Part shown: positions 9,265 through 18,218 of the stretch, in pieces
Position numbering within the stretch: the stretch's first letter is position 1
Layout of the letters: every line of letters starts with the position of its first letter
Assembly: GCF_003122085.1 (NCBI RefSeq)
Contig: NZ_QEXV01000006.1
Coordinates: 1 to 64,000, forward strand
Source of the DNA: Marinicauda salina
GTDB lineage: Bacteria > Pseudomonadota > Alphaproteobacteria > Caulobacterales > Maricaulaceae
Direction of reading: 5' to 3'
DNA: 64,000 nt
The notes under the pieces: model-generated
Databases searched by the model: none
What the model saw: the letters and a program-made list of their open reading frames with translations, nothing else
Told to the model about the DNA's origin: nothing
Position numbers and translations under genes: made by a program

Positions 9265-10533
9265 ATGAGCGGCGTGCTCATCAGGGACGGGCGCGTGATC
9301 GACCCCGCCTCCGGGTTCGACGAGACCGCCGACGTGCGCATCGCCGACGGCGTGATCGTCGAGATCGGCGCGGGCCTCGAGGCGGAAGCCGGCGAGGAGA
9401 TCGTCGATGCGACCGGCCGCGTCGTCGCCCCGGCGCTGATCGATCTGAGGGCGCGCGCCTGCGAACCCGGCGACGGCGCGCCCGAAAGTCTCGACGTCAC
9501 CGCCCGCGCCGCGGCGGCGGGAGGGATCGGCACGCTCGTCCTCGCGCCCGACAGCGGCGACGGCGTCCGGCGTCCCGAGGACATCGAGCTGATCGAGGCG
9601 CGCAGTCTCGCCCTGCCCGTGCGCGTGCTCGCGGCCGGGCTGGCCGTCGACGGCGCCGGGCTGGCCGAGATCGGGCTGATGCTGCGCGCCGGCGCGGCCT
9701 ATGTCGGCGACGGCGGCGCCCCGATCGCCGACGCCGGGCTCGCGCGCCGCGCGCTCGCCTACGCCGGCGGTTTCGACGCGTGGGCGAGCCTGCGCCCGGA
9801 GGAGGCCTCGCTGGCGACGGGAAGCGTCGCTCACGAGAGCGACATGAGCGTGCGGCTCGGGCTCGCGGTCCGGCCCGGCGTCTCCGAGGCGATCGCGGCG
9901 AGACGCGACGCCGCGCTCGCCGAGCTGACCGGCGCGCAGCTGATCTTCGACCGAGTCACGACCGCGGCCGGGCTCGACCAGGTGCGCGCGGCGCGGCGGC
10001 AGGAGCTGGAGGTGGCGGCGACCGCGCCGGTCACCCACCTGATGTTCAACGCGGTCGACGCCGGCGGGCTCGATCCGCGCTATCGCCTCGATCCGCCCCT
10101 GCGCGGCCAGGCCGACCGGGAGGCCCTGATCGCGGCGATCGCCGACGGAACCATCGACGCCGTGGTGTCCGACCACGCGCCGGTCCCCGCCGAAGCGAAG
10201 GACCAGCCCTTCGCCGAGGCCGCGCCGGGATCGGCCAATCTCGAGGCGCTGCTGCCGGCGCTTTGCGCGCTGGTCGCCGAGGGGCGCCTCGATCTCGTCG
10301 ACGCGCTGAGGGTCGTCACGTCCGGGCCGGCGGACATCCTTGGCCTCGAACAGGGCCGGATCGCAGAGGGAGCCCCTGCGGATATCCTCGTCTTCGATCC
10401 CGACGCGCCCAACGTCTATGGAAAGCACGGCCTCGTGAGCCGCGCGCCCAGCGCCTTCGAGGGCCGGCGTCTGCACGGCCGGGTCTTGCACCTTTTCGTC
10501 GAAGGCGCGATCATTCTGCAATCTGAGGATTGA
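9265..10533 (+). CDS. pyrC: Dihydroorotase-like protein lacking metal ligands (pseudo-DHOase)
   Basis: The 422-residue protein has the type I dihydroorotase/amidohydrolase layout. The first zinc motif, normally DxHxHxREPG, is here D60-L-R-A-R-A-C-E-P-G: both histidines are Arg (62, 64) and the substrate Arg is Cys66. The third motif is SDHAPV (302-307) where active enzymes have SDHAPH. These losses make dihydroorotase activity unlikely. Inactive homologues paired with PyrB are known (the pyrC-prime/PyrX type), where they scaffold ATCase. Being three bases after pyrB fits that role. A true dihydroorotase should be encoded elsewhere. Confidence 0.9.
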   Translation: MSGVLIRDGRVIDPASGFDETADVRIADGVIVEIGAGLEAEAGEEIVDATGRVVAPALIDLRARACEPGDGAPESLDVTARAAAAGGIGTLVLAPDSGDGVRRPEDIELIEARSLALPVRVLAAGLAVDGAGLAEIGLMLRAGAAYVGDGGAPIADAGLARRALAYAGGFDAWASLRPEEASLATGSVAHESDMSVRLGLAVRPGVSEAIAARRDAALAELTGAQLIFDRVTTAAGLDQVRAARRQELEVAATAPVTHLMFNAVDAGGLDPRYRLDPPLRGQADREALIAAIADGTIDAVVSDHAPVPAEAKDQPFAEAAPGSANLEALLPALCALVAEGRLDLVDALRVVTSGPADILGLEQGRIAEGAPADILVFDPDAPNVYGKHGLVSRAPSAFEGRRLHGRVLHLFVEGAIILQSED

Positions 10534-10536
10534 TCG

Positions 10537-11136
10537 ATGACGGACGGTCTCGTTCTCGCCATCGCCGCGATCGGCGGCTACCTGCTCGGCTCGATCCCGT
10601 TCGGCCTCGTGCTCGTGAAGCTCGCCGGCCTGGGCGACGTCCGCCAGCAGGGCTCGGGCAATATCGGCGCGACCAACGTGCTGCGCACCGGGCGCAAGGA
10701 TCTCGCGCTCGCCACCCTCGTCCTCGACGCCGCCAAGGCCGGGATCGCCGCTGCGATCTTTGGCTGGGTCTTCGGGACGACGGCCGGGCTCGTCGCCGGC
10801 GGCGCGGCCTTTCTCGGCCACTGCTTCCCGGTCTGGCTCAAGTTCAACGGCGGCAAGGGCGTGGCGACGTTTCTCGGCGTTCTGCTGGTCGTCGAATTTC
10901 CTGTGGGCTTCCTGGTCTGCATGACCTGGCTCGGAACCGCGCTGCTCTTCCGCATCTCGAGCCTCGCCGCTCTGGTCGCGGCAGCCGCCGCGCCGCTGCT
11001 GGCGCTGGCCTTCTCGCGGCCCGACGTCGCCCTGCTGGCGGTCTTCCTCGACGCCCTGCTCTACTGGCGCCACAAGACGAACATCGCCCGGCTTCTCCGC
11101 GGCGAGGAGCCGATGATCGGCGCGGGCAAGGCGTGA
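10537..11136 (+). CDS. plsY: Acyl-phosphate glycerol-3-phosphate acyltransferase
   Basis: PlsY is the inner-membrane enzyme that moves an acyl chain from acyl phosphate to the 1-position of glycerol 3-phosphate, starting phospholipid synthesis. The 199-residue protein has about five membrane segments and all three cytoplasmic motifs: GSIPFGLVLVK, GSGNIGATNVLRTGRK and KFNGGKGVAT. The ATG lies three bases after the stop of the pseudo-dihydroorotase gene. Its own stop overlaps the GTG of dprA, so pyrB-pyrC-plsY-dprA looks like one transcript. Confidence 0.97.
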   Translation: MTDGLVLAIAAIGGYLLGSIPFGLVLVKLAGLGDVRQQGSGNIGATNVLRTGRKDLALATLVLDAAKAGIAAAIFGWVFGTTAGLVAGGAAFLGHCFPVWLKFNGGKGVATFLGVLLVVEFPVGFLVCMTWLGTALLFRISSLAALVAAAAAPLLALAFSRPDVALLAVFLDALLYWRHKTNIARLLRGEEPMIGAGKA

Positions 11137-12263
11137 AGCGCGCGGCGCTCGCGCCCGCGCAACGCACCGACTGGCTTCGTCTCGCCCGCACGTCCGGCGT
11201 CGGGCCGGTCACCTTCGCCGGCCTGATGGACCGCTTCGACACGCCCGAAGCCGCCATCGAGGCCCTCCCACGCCTCGCCCGCCGGGGCGGCCGCGTCGAT
11301 CCGATCCGCATCGTCTCCCGCGCCGCGGCCGAGGACGAGATCGCCGCGGTGGAGGCCGTCGGCGCGCGCCTGCTCTGCGCCTGCGAGCCGGACTTTCCTG
11401 CCCTGCTCGCCGCGATCGACCCGCCGCCGCCCGTCATCAGCGCGCGGGGGGCGCTCGACGCGAACGCGCAGCCGGCCTGCGCGCTCGTCGGCGCGCGCAA
11501 CGCCTCGGCCGTCGGGCTGCGCTTCGCCGGCGATCTCGCCCGCGGGCTGGGCGCGAGGGGCGTCACCGTCGTCTCCGGCCTCGCCCGCGGCGTCGACGGA
11601 GCCGCCCACGCCGGGGCGCTGGAGACCGGCACGATCGCCGTCCTCGCCGGCGGGATCGACCAGATCTACCCGCCCGAGCACGCCGAGCTGCACGCCGCCA
11701 TCGGCGAAACCGGCCTGCTGGTGAGCGAAAGCCCGCCCGGCCATGTCGCGACCGCCCGCGATTTCCCGCGCCGCAACCGCCTCATCTCCGGTCTGTCGCT
11801 CGGCGTGGTCGTCGTCGAGGCCGCCGAGCGTTCCGGCTCGCTGATCACGGCGCGGCTGGCCGCCGAGCAGAACCGCGAGGTGATGGCCGTGCCCGGCTCG
11901 CCGCTCGATCCGCGCTCGAAAGGGACGAACCGCCTCCTGCGCGACGGCGCGGCGCTGATCGAAAGCGTCGACGACGTGCTGGCGATCCTGGAGCAGGGTC
12001 CGCGCCCGCAGGCGGCCGAACCGCCCGGCGACGCCTACGACGCCGAACCGCCTGAACCGAACATCGATGCGGAGGCCGACGACGTCCGCGAACGCATCGT
12101 CGCGCTGCTCTCGCCATCGCCGGTCTCCCGCGACGAGCTCGCCCGCGCAGCCGGCGCGTCGCCGCGCGCGGTCATGGCCGCGCTGGTGGAGCTGGAGCTC
12201 GCCGGACGCTGCGAGATCCAGCCCGGCGGCATGGTGCGGCTGGCCTACCCGTCAGGCGACTGA
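11133..12263 (+). CDS. dprA: DNA-processing protein DprA
   Basis: DprA loads RecA on incoming single-stranded DNA during natural transformation. The 376-residue protein starts at GTG 11133, overlapping the plsY stop as GTGA. An N-terminal SAM-like helical region (1-75) is followed by the Rossmann DprA core with GARNASAVG, VSGLARGVDGAAH and FPRRNRLISGLS, and by a winged-helix DprA_WH domain (about 310-376). All parts are intact. No other competence gene lies in the window. The 3' end overlaps a small gene on the other strand. Confidence 0.95.
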   Translation: MKRAALAPAQRTDWLRLARTSGVGPVTFAGLMDRFDTPEAAIEALPRLARRGGRVDPIRIVSRAAAEDEIAAVEAVGARLLCACEPDFPALLAAIDPPPPVISARGALDANAQPACALVGARNASAVGLRFAGDLARGLGARGVTVVSGLARGVDGAAHAGALETGTIAVLAGGIDQIYPPEHAELHAAIGETGLLVSESPPGHVATARDFPRRNRLISGLSLGVVVVEAAERSGSLITARLAAEQNREVMAVPGSPLDPRSKGTNRLLRDGAALIESVDDVLAILEQGPRPQAAEPPGDAYDAEPPEPNIDAEADDVRERIVALLSPSPVSRDELARAAGASPRAVMAALVELELAGRCEIQPGGMVRLAYPSGD

Positions 12264-12475
12264 TCGGCGTCGCCACCCGCCCTGGTCTCGCTCCAGGGGC
12301 CGAGGCGGCCTTCCTGGTCGACCAGCTTGGCGGCCGCCTCCAGCATTGCGCTCGAGTTCGGCAGGTCGGCGGCGAGCGCCAGCTGCGCCATCGATTTCAA
12401 CGCGTCGGTCAGATAATCCGCCGCCTCGCCGGGTTCGTGAGGCGGCTCCCCGAGATGATCAAGGGCATCGGTCAT
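12245..12475 (-). CDS. Small hypothetical protein
   Basis: A 76-residue acidic, mostly helical protein (MTDALDHLGEPPHEPGEAAD...), with a central amphipathic stretch containing LTDALKSMAQLALAADLPN. Upstream of the ATG is a G-rich block that could serve as a ribosome binding site. Its last 19 bases overlap the 3' end of dprA on the opposite strand. The composition looks like a real soluble protein rather than an Arg/Pro-rich shadow. Family and role are unknown. It is divergent from topA. Confidence 0.6.
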   Translation of the reverse strand: MTDALDHLGEPPHEPGEAADYLTDALKSMAQLALAADLPNSSAMLEAAAKLVDQEGRLGPWSETRAGGDADQSPDG

Positions 12476-12640
12476 TGTCGGCCCCCGCGCCGATCTTGAT
12501 GCAATCTAAAGATGATCCATATGCTGATGCGGCGATTCCGGCAAGCCGGCGCGTTCGTGTTGACTTGCCGCAGGGGCTACACCACGTTCCCCCGCCGCCC
12601 CTGCGGATCGGCCGCCGGGCCGCCTTTTCGAGTGGTTTCC

Positions 12641-15220
12641 ATGCATCTCGTCGTCGTCGAGTCGCCCGCCAAGGCCAAGACCATCAACAAGTATCTCGGT
12701 CCGGACTACACCGTTCTGGCGAGCTTCGGCCACGTGCGCGACCTGCCGCCGAAGGACGGGTCGGTGCGGCCCGACGAGGATTTCGCGATGAGCTGGGAGA
12801 TCGACTCCCGCTCGGCGCCGAAGGTCAAGGCGATCGCCGACGCGCTCAAGGACGCCGACAAGCTCATCCTCGCCACCGACCCCGATCGCGAGGGCGAGGC
12901 GATCTCCTGGCACCTGCTGGAAGCGCTGACCAAGCGGCGCGCGCTCAAGGACAAGCCCGTCGAGCGGGTGGCGTTCAACGCCATCACCAAGAAGGCCGTC
13001 CAGGAAGCGCTCGCCCATCCCCGCCAGATCGACATGGAGCTGGTGGAGGCCTATCTCGCCCGCCGCGCGCTCGACTACCTGGTTGGCTTCACGCTCTCGC
13101 CGGTGCTGTGGCGCAAGCTGCCCGGCGCGAAATCGGCCGGACGCGTGCAGTCGGTCGCGCTGCGCCTGATCACCGAGCGCGAATCCGAGATCGAGGCCTT
13201 CGTCCCGCAGGAATACTGGTCGGTCGAGGCCGACGTCGCCGCCGGCGGCTCGCAGCCCTTCCGCGCCAAGCTCGCCCGCTTCGAGGGCGAGAAGATCACG
13301 CGGCTGACCATCGGCGAGGAAGCCCGGGCGCGCGCCGCCGAGACCGCGATCCGCGAGGCCGATCTGGCGGTGGCCTCGGTCGAGGCCAAGCCGACGAAGC
13401 GCAACCCGCCGCCGCCCTTCACCACCTCGACGCTGCAGCAGGAGGCCGCGCGCAAGCTCGGCTTCGACGCCCAGCGCACCATGCGCACCGCCCAGCGTCT
13501 CTATGAAGGCGTCACGGTGAACGGCGACACGGTCGGCCTCATCACCTACATGCGGACCGACGGCGTGACGATGGATCCCGGCGCCGTCGCCCAGGCGCGC
13601 GACGTGATCGGCGAACGCCACGGCGCGGACTACGTGCCCGAAAAGCCGCGCGCCTATTCGTCGAAGGCGCGCAACGCCCAGGAGGCCCACGAGGCGATCC
13701 GGCCGACCAGCTTCAAGCGCCAACCGGGTTCGCTCAGCCTCGATTCCGACCAGGCCCGGCTCTACGAGCTGATCTGGAAGCGCGCCGTGGCGAGCCAGAT
13801 GGAGAGCGCCCGGCTCGAGCGCACGACCATCGACCTGGAGAACGCCGACAAGTCGCTGGCCCTGCGCGCGACCGGCTCGGTGGTCACCTTCCCTGGCTTC
13901 TTCGCGCTCTACCAGGAGGGCCGCGACGACGAGGAGGAGGAAGGCGAGTCTCGCCTGCCCAAGGTCGCCCAGGGCGCCTCGGCCGAAGCGCTCAAGACCT
14001 TCGCCGAGCAGCATTTCACCCAGCCGCCGCCGCGCTACACCGAGGCCTCGCTGGTCAAGAAGATGGAGGAGCTCGGCATCGGCCGACCTTCGACCTACGC
14101 CTCGATCCTGACCGTGCTGCGCGACCGCGAATACGTGCGCATGGAGGACAAGCGCTTCGTGCCCGAGGACAAGGGGCGCGTGGTCACGGCCTTCCTCGAG
14201 AACTTCTTCCATCACTATGTCGAGTACGACTTCACCGCCGATCTGGAGAACCAGCTCGACAAGGTCTCGGCCGGCGACCTCGACTGGAAGGAGCTGCTGC
14301 GCCGGTTCTGGGCCGAGTTCTCCGCCAGCGTCGACGATATCGCCGATCTGCGCGTCGGCGAGGTGATCGCGGCGATGAACGAGGCCCTCGCCCCGCTCAT
14401 CTTCCCCGAGCGCGAGGACGGCTCGGATCCGCGCATCTGCCCCAAGTGCAATGTCGGCGAGCTGTCGCTGAGGCTCGGCAGGCACGGCGCGTTCGTGGGC
14501 TGCTCGAACTATCCCGACTGCCGCTACACGCGCCCGCTCGGCGGCGCCGACACGCCGCCCCAGGCCGACGGCGACGGCGCGCTCGGCGCGCACCCCGAGA
14601 CCGGCGAGACGGTCTATCTCAAGGACGGCCGCTTCGGGCCCTATGTCGAGATGGCCGTCGAGGGCGCCGACAAGCCCAAGCGCTCGTCGGTGCCCAAGGG
14701 CTGGGACCCCGCCGATGTCGATCTCGACAAGGCGGTGATGCTGATCAACCTGCCGCGCCAGCTCGGCCGGCATCCCCAACACCCCGACTCCGAGGATCAG
14801 ATCGAGGCGGGCATCGGGCGCTACGGCCCCTTCGTGCGCTACGGGAAGATCTACGCCAATCTCGATAATGTCGAAGATGTTTTCGAGATCGGGCTCAATC
14901 GCGCCGTGACCCTGATCGAGGAGAAGAAGGCCAATCCGCGCGGCCGCGGCGGGCCGACCCCGATCAAGGAGCTGGGCGAGCATCCCGACCAGGGCGGGCC
15001 GGTCCAGGTGATGAAAGGGCGTTACGGCCCCTATGTGAAGCATGGCAAGGTGAACGCCACGCTGCCCAAGGACGTTGATCCCGAGGCCGTCACCATGGAG
15101 CAGGCCGTCGAGCTGATCGCGGCCAAGGCCGCCAAGGGCGGAGGCAAGAAGAAGGCCCCTGCGAAGAAGAAGGCGGCGACGAAGAAGAAGACGAGCACGA
15201 AGGCCAAGTCCGCCAGTTGA
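12641..15220 (+). CDS. topA: DNA topoisomerase I
   Basis: TopA is the type IA enzyme that relaxes negative supercoils. The 859-residue protein starts at ATG 12641 with MHLVVVESPAKAK, the Toprim motif with its metal-binding Glu7. The catalytic tyrosine is Tyr303 in LITYMRTDG. A four-cysteine zinc finger (CPKC...GCSNYPDC) lies near 600-630. Further TopA repeat units follow (IGRYGPFVRYG, KGRYGPYVKHG), with a Lys/Ala tail from about 835 for DNA contact. The open frame upstream of 12641 is not conserved sequence. The stop overlaps the TTG start of rnr. Confidence 0.97.
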   Translation: MHLVVVESPAKAKTINKYLGPDYTVLASFGHVRDLPPKDGSVRPDEDFAMSWEIDSRSAPKVKAIADALKDADKLILATDPDREGEAISWHLLEALTKRRALKDKPVERVAFNAITKKAVQEALAHPRQIDMELVEAYLARRALDYLVGFTLSPVLWRKLPGAKSAGRVQSVALRLITERESEIEAFVPQEYWSVEADVAAGGSQPFRAKLARFEGEKITRLTIGEEARARAAETAIREADLAVASVEAKPTKRNPPPPFTTSTLQQEAARKLGFDAQRTMRTAQRLYEGVTVNGDTVGLITYMRTDGVTMDPGAVAQARDVIGERHGADYVPEKPRAYSSKARNAQEAHEAIRPTSFKRQPGSLSLDSDQARLYELIWKRAVASQMESARLERTTIDLENADKSLALRATGSVVTFPGFFALYQEGRDDEEEEGESRLPKVAQGASAEALKTFAEQHFTQPPPRYTEASLVKKMEELGIGRPSTYASILTVLRDREYVRMEDKRFVPEDKGRVVTAFLENFFHHYVEYDFTADLENQLDKVSAGDLDWKELLRRFWAEFSASVDDIADLRVGEVIAAMNEALAPLIFPEREDGSDPRICPKCNVGELSLRLGRHGAFVGCSNYPDCRYTRPLGGADTPPQADGDGALGAHPETGETVYLKDGRFGPYVEMAVEGADKPKRSSVPKGWDPADVDLDKAVMLINLPRQLGRHPQHPDSEDQIEAGIGRYGPFVRYGKIYANLDNVEDVFEIGLNRAVTLIEEKKANPRGRGGPTPIKELGEHPDQGGPVQVMKGRYGPYVKHGKVNATLPKDVDPEAVTMEQAVELIAAKAAKGGGKKKAPAKKKAATKKKTSTKAKSAS

Positions 15221-17487
15221 GCAAGGACCCCTACGCCGACGCCGGATTCACGCGCGAGGCGCTGATCGAGGCGATCAAGCTCGGCGACGGCCGGTTCTCC
15301 AAGCGCGAGCTCGCCCGGGCGCTGTCGCTCAAGGGCGATCAGCGCGTCGCGCTCAAGCAGGCGCTGAAGGATCTCGAGACCGAGGGCGTGATCACGCGTA
15401 CGCCGGAGAAGGCCTACGCGCTGGCCGGCCGGCTGCCCAAGGTCACCGTGCTCGAGGTCGTCGACCGCGATGTCGACGGCGAGCTGCTGTGCTCGCCGAC
15501 CAAGCAGAAATACGCCGGCCCGCCCATCCGGCTCGCCCCAGGCGAAGGCGAAGGCGCGCGCGGCTCGGCCGCCGTCGGCATCGGCGACCGGCTGCTGGCG
15601 CGGCTCGCCCGGCTCGACGACGGCAGCTACGAGGCCCGCATCATCAAGCGGCTGGGCCAATCGGCGCACCGGATTCTTTGCGTGCTCCGCAAGCCCGGCG
15701 ACGAGCGCACCGCGCGCCTGTCCCCCGTCGACCGGCGCTCGAAATACGAGCTCGTCCCCGCCCGCGGCGAGACCCGCAAGGCCGAAGACGGCGATCTCGT
15801 CATCGCCCGGCTTTCCCATGAGCGGCGCCACGGCCTGAAGATCGCCGTCATCGAGGAGGTCGTCGGCTCGGCGGATTCCCCGCGCGCGGGCTCGATCATC
15901 GCGCTGGAGGAGCACGGCGTGCCGACCGGCTTCGCCGACGCCGAGCTGAAACAGGCCGAGCAGGCCAGGCCGGCGAAGTTGGGCAAGCGCGTCGACCTGC
16001 GCGACACGCCGCTCATCACGATCGACCCGGAGGACGCCCGCGACCACGACGACGCGGTCTGGGCCGCCCCCGACGACGATCCGAAGAATGCGGGCGGCTG
16101 GATCGTCATCGTCGCGATCGCCGACGTCGCCGCCTATGTGACGCCGGACTCGCCCCTCGACCGCGGCGCGCTCAAGCGCGGCGTCTCGGTCTACCTGCCC
16201 GACCGGGTCGTGCCGATGCTGCCCGAGCGGCTGTCCAACGATCTGTGCTCGCTGCGCGAGGGCGAGGAGCGGCCCTGCCTGGCCGCGCGGATGGTGTTCG
16301 ACAAGCAGGGGAACAAGCGCGGCCACACCTTCCTGCGCGGCTGGATGCGCTCGGCGGCGAAGCTCTCCTACACCGAGGCCCAGGCGGCCATCGACGGAAA
16401 GGGAACCGGCAAGGCCGAGACCCTGAAGAAAGCCGTGCTCGAGCCGCTCTGGGGCGCCTACGCCGCGCTCAAGGCCGCCCGCGACCGGCGCGAGCCGCTG
16501 GAGATCGACAGCCCGGAGCGCAAGATCCGCATCGCCGAGGACGGCTCGGTGACCGGCGTCGAGGTCAAGCAGCGCTTCGACGCCCACAAGCTCATCGAAG
16601 AAATGATGATCCAGGCCAATGTCGCCGCCGCCGAGGCGCTCGAGGCCAAGCGCACGCCGCTCATCTACCGGGTTCACGACGATCCCTCGGCGGAGAAGAT
16701 CGACAGCCTCGCCGAGTTCCTGCCGAACGTGGGCCTGAAATGGGCGAAGGGCGAGCGGCCGACGCCCAAACGCTTCAACCGCCTGCTTGAGAGCGCGCGC
16801 GGGACGGACCACTACGAGACCGTCAACGAGGTGGTGCTGCGCAGCCAGTCGCAGGCGATCTACGACACCGACAATCTCGGCCATTTCGGTCTCAACCTGG
16901 ATCGCTACGCCCATTTCACCTCGCCGATCCGGCGCTACGCCGACCTCACCGTCCACCGCGCGCTCATTCGCGCCTACGGCCTCGGCGATGATGGCCAGAC
17001 CAACGAGGAACGCTCGGCGTTACAGCAGATCGCCGAGGACACCACCGCCAACGAGCGCCGCGCCATGGCCGCCGAGCGCGACGCGGTGGACCGCTTCATC
17101 GCCGGCTATCTGGCCGACCGGGTCGGCGGCGAGTTCGCCGGCCGCATCACCGGCGTGACGCGCTTCGGCGCGTTCGTGCGCCTGCACGAGACCGGCGCCG
17201 ACGGGCTGTGCCCGATCTCGCAGCTGGGCGACGAGTATTTCCGCCACGAGGAGCACGCCCACGCGCTGGTCGGCGAACGCACCGGCGGCGTCTATCGCCT
17301 CGGCATGGCCGTCACGGTGAAGCTGCGCGAGGCCACGCCGGTCACCGGCGGGCTGCTGTTCGACATCCTGACGCCGCCGGAATCGGGTACGACCATCCCG
17401 CGCAAGCGCGACAAGTCGGGCAAGGGCGGAAAGCGCGGCGGCCCGCGCCGGCGCGACGGGAAACGAGGACGGCGACGCAAGAAGTGA
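15217..17487 (+). CDS. rnr: Ribonuclease R
   Basis: RNase R degrades structured RNA processively from the 3' end. The 756-residue protein has an N-terminal winged-helix segment (about 10-70), cold-shock-like domains, the RNB catalytic domain with ITIDPEDARDHDDAVW near 267 (metal-binding aspartates), an S1 domain at about 635-715, and a very basic tail (GKGGKRGGPRRRDGKRGRRR). The TTG start at 15217 overlaps the topA stop as TTGA; the next residues, SKDPYADAGFTREAL, read as a normal N-terminus. Its stop overlaps the GTG of the Nudix gene. Confidence 0.96.
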   Translation: MSKDPYADAGFTREALIEAIKLGDGRFSKRELARALSLKGDQRVALKQALKDLETEGVITRTPEKAYALAGRLPKVTVLEVVDRDVDGELLCSPTKQKYAGPPIRLAPGEGEGARGSAAVGIGDRLLARLARLDDGSYEARIIKRLGQSAHRILCVLRKPGDERTARLSPVDRRSKYELVPARGETRKAEDGDLVIARLSHERRHGLKIAVIEEVVGSADSPRAGSIIALEEHGVPTGFADAELKQAEQARPAKLGKRVDLRDTPLITIDPEDARDHDDAVWAAPDDDPKNAGGWIVIVAIADVAAYVTPDSPLDRGALKRGVSVYLPDRVVPMLPERLSNDLCSLREGEERPCLAARMVFDKQGNKRGHTFLRGWMRSAAKLSYTEAQAAIDGKGTGKAETLKKAVLEPLWGAYAALKAARDRREPLEIDSPERKIRIAEDGSVTGVEVKQRFDAHKLIEEMMIQANVAAAEALEAKRTPLIYRVHDDPSAEKIDSLAEFLPNVGLKWAKGERPTPKRFNRLLESARGTDHYETVNEVVLRSQSQAIYDTDNLGHFGLNLDRYAHFTSPIRRYADLTVHRALIRAYGLGDDGQTNEERSALQQIAEDTTANERRAMAAERDAVDRFIAGYLADRVGGEFAGRITGVTRFGAFVRLHETGADGLCPISQLGDEYFRHEEHAHALVGERTGGVYRLGMAVTVKLREATPVTGGLLFDILTPPESGTTIPRKRDKSGKGGKRGGPRRRDGKRGRRRKK

Positions 17488-18173
17488 AGCAGGCGAAATC
17501 GAACGATCCGCCCGGAACCAGACGGCTGCGCCCCAAACTCGCGGCCTCCCTCATTCTCACGCGCACGCGCGCGGGCGGCGAAGTCGAGCTGCTGCTCGGA
17601 CGCCGCTCGGGCGGCCATGTCTTCATGCCCCGCAAATACGTGTTCCCCGGCGGCCGGGTCGATCGCGGCGACGGCTTCGCGCCGCTCGCCACGGAACCCC
17701 GGGAACCGGTCCGCGCCGTCCTCACCCGCGCCATGAGCGAACGCCGGGCCCGGGCGGCCGCCGCCGCGGCGCTGCGCGAAACCGCCGAGGAGACCGGCCT
17801 GCTGATCGCCGAGCCTGCGCGGATGGATTCGCCGAAACCCGCCTGGCGCGCCTTCGCCGAGGCCGGCGCGGCGCCGGCGGCGGACGCGCTCGACGTCGTC
17901 GCGCGCGCGATCACGCCGCCGGGCCGGCCAAGACGCTTCGACGCCTGGTTCTTCCGCACGGACGTCGAGCGCGTCCACGGCGAGACCGAACCCGTCGCCT
18001 CCGAAGAGCTCGACGACCTGCGCTGGGTGAGTCTCGACGAGGCCCACGGCCTCGACATTCCGATCATCACCCGCTTCGTGCTCGAGGAGCTCAAGCGGCG
18101 GACCGCCGACCCGGAAGCGCCCGTGAGGTGCGCGCGCGTGACCCGAAAGGGACCGCGCTTCGACGAGATATGA
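17484..18173 (+). CDS. Nudix hydrolase
   Basis: A 229-residue Nudix protein of the long-insert type. The box begins with FPGGRVDRGD, then an insertion of about 30 residues, then ALRETAEETGLL, which supplies the REXXEE metal-binding Glu residues. Such NUDT19-like proteins often act on CoA derivatives; the substrate here is not known. The GTG start at 17484 overlaps the rnr stop as GTGA, so topA, rnr and this gene form a coupled chain. It is followed 45 bases later by an MFS gene. Confidence 0.9.
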   Translation: MKQAKSNDPPGTRRLRPKLAASLILTRTRAGGEVELLLGRRSGGHVFMPRKYVFPGGRVDRGDGFAPLATEPREPVRAVLTRAMSERRARAAAAAALRETAEETGLLIAEPARMDSPKPAWRAFAEAGAAPAADALDVVARAITPPGRPRRFDAWFFRTDVERVHGETEPVASEELDDLRWVSLDEAHGLDIPIITRFVLEELKRRTADPEAPVRCARVTRKGPRFDEI

Positions 18174-18218
18174 GATCGATGACGCGACGCCGCGGCGACG
18201 CGCGGCTATAAGCCGGTC

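Noticed and set aside
7711-11073. Very long minus-strand open frame (over 1100 codons) opposite pyrB-pyrC-plsY
   Set aside because: Only its first part, 7711-8217, is a real GNAT gene. The rest is Arg/Asp/Gly/Ala-rich, low-complexity antisense of well-identified genes, as expected at this GC content.
12506-15043. 845-codon minus-strand open frame opposite topA
   Set aside because: It mirrors the topA coding strand, has no family motif, and its composition (Leu/Ala/Arg/Gly/His/Asp) is that of a shadow frame.
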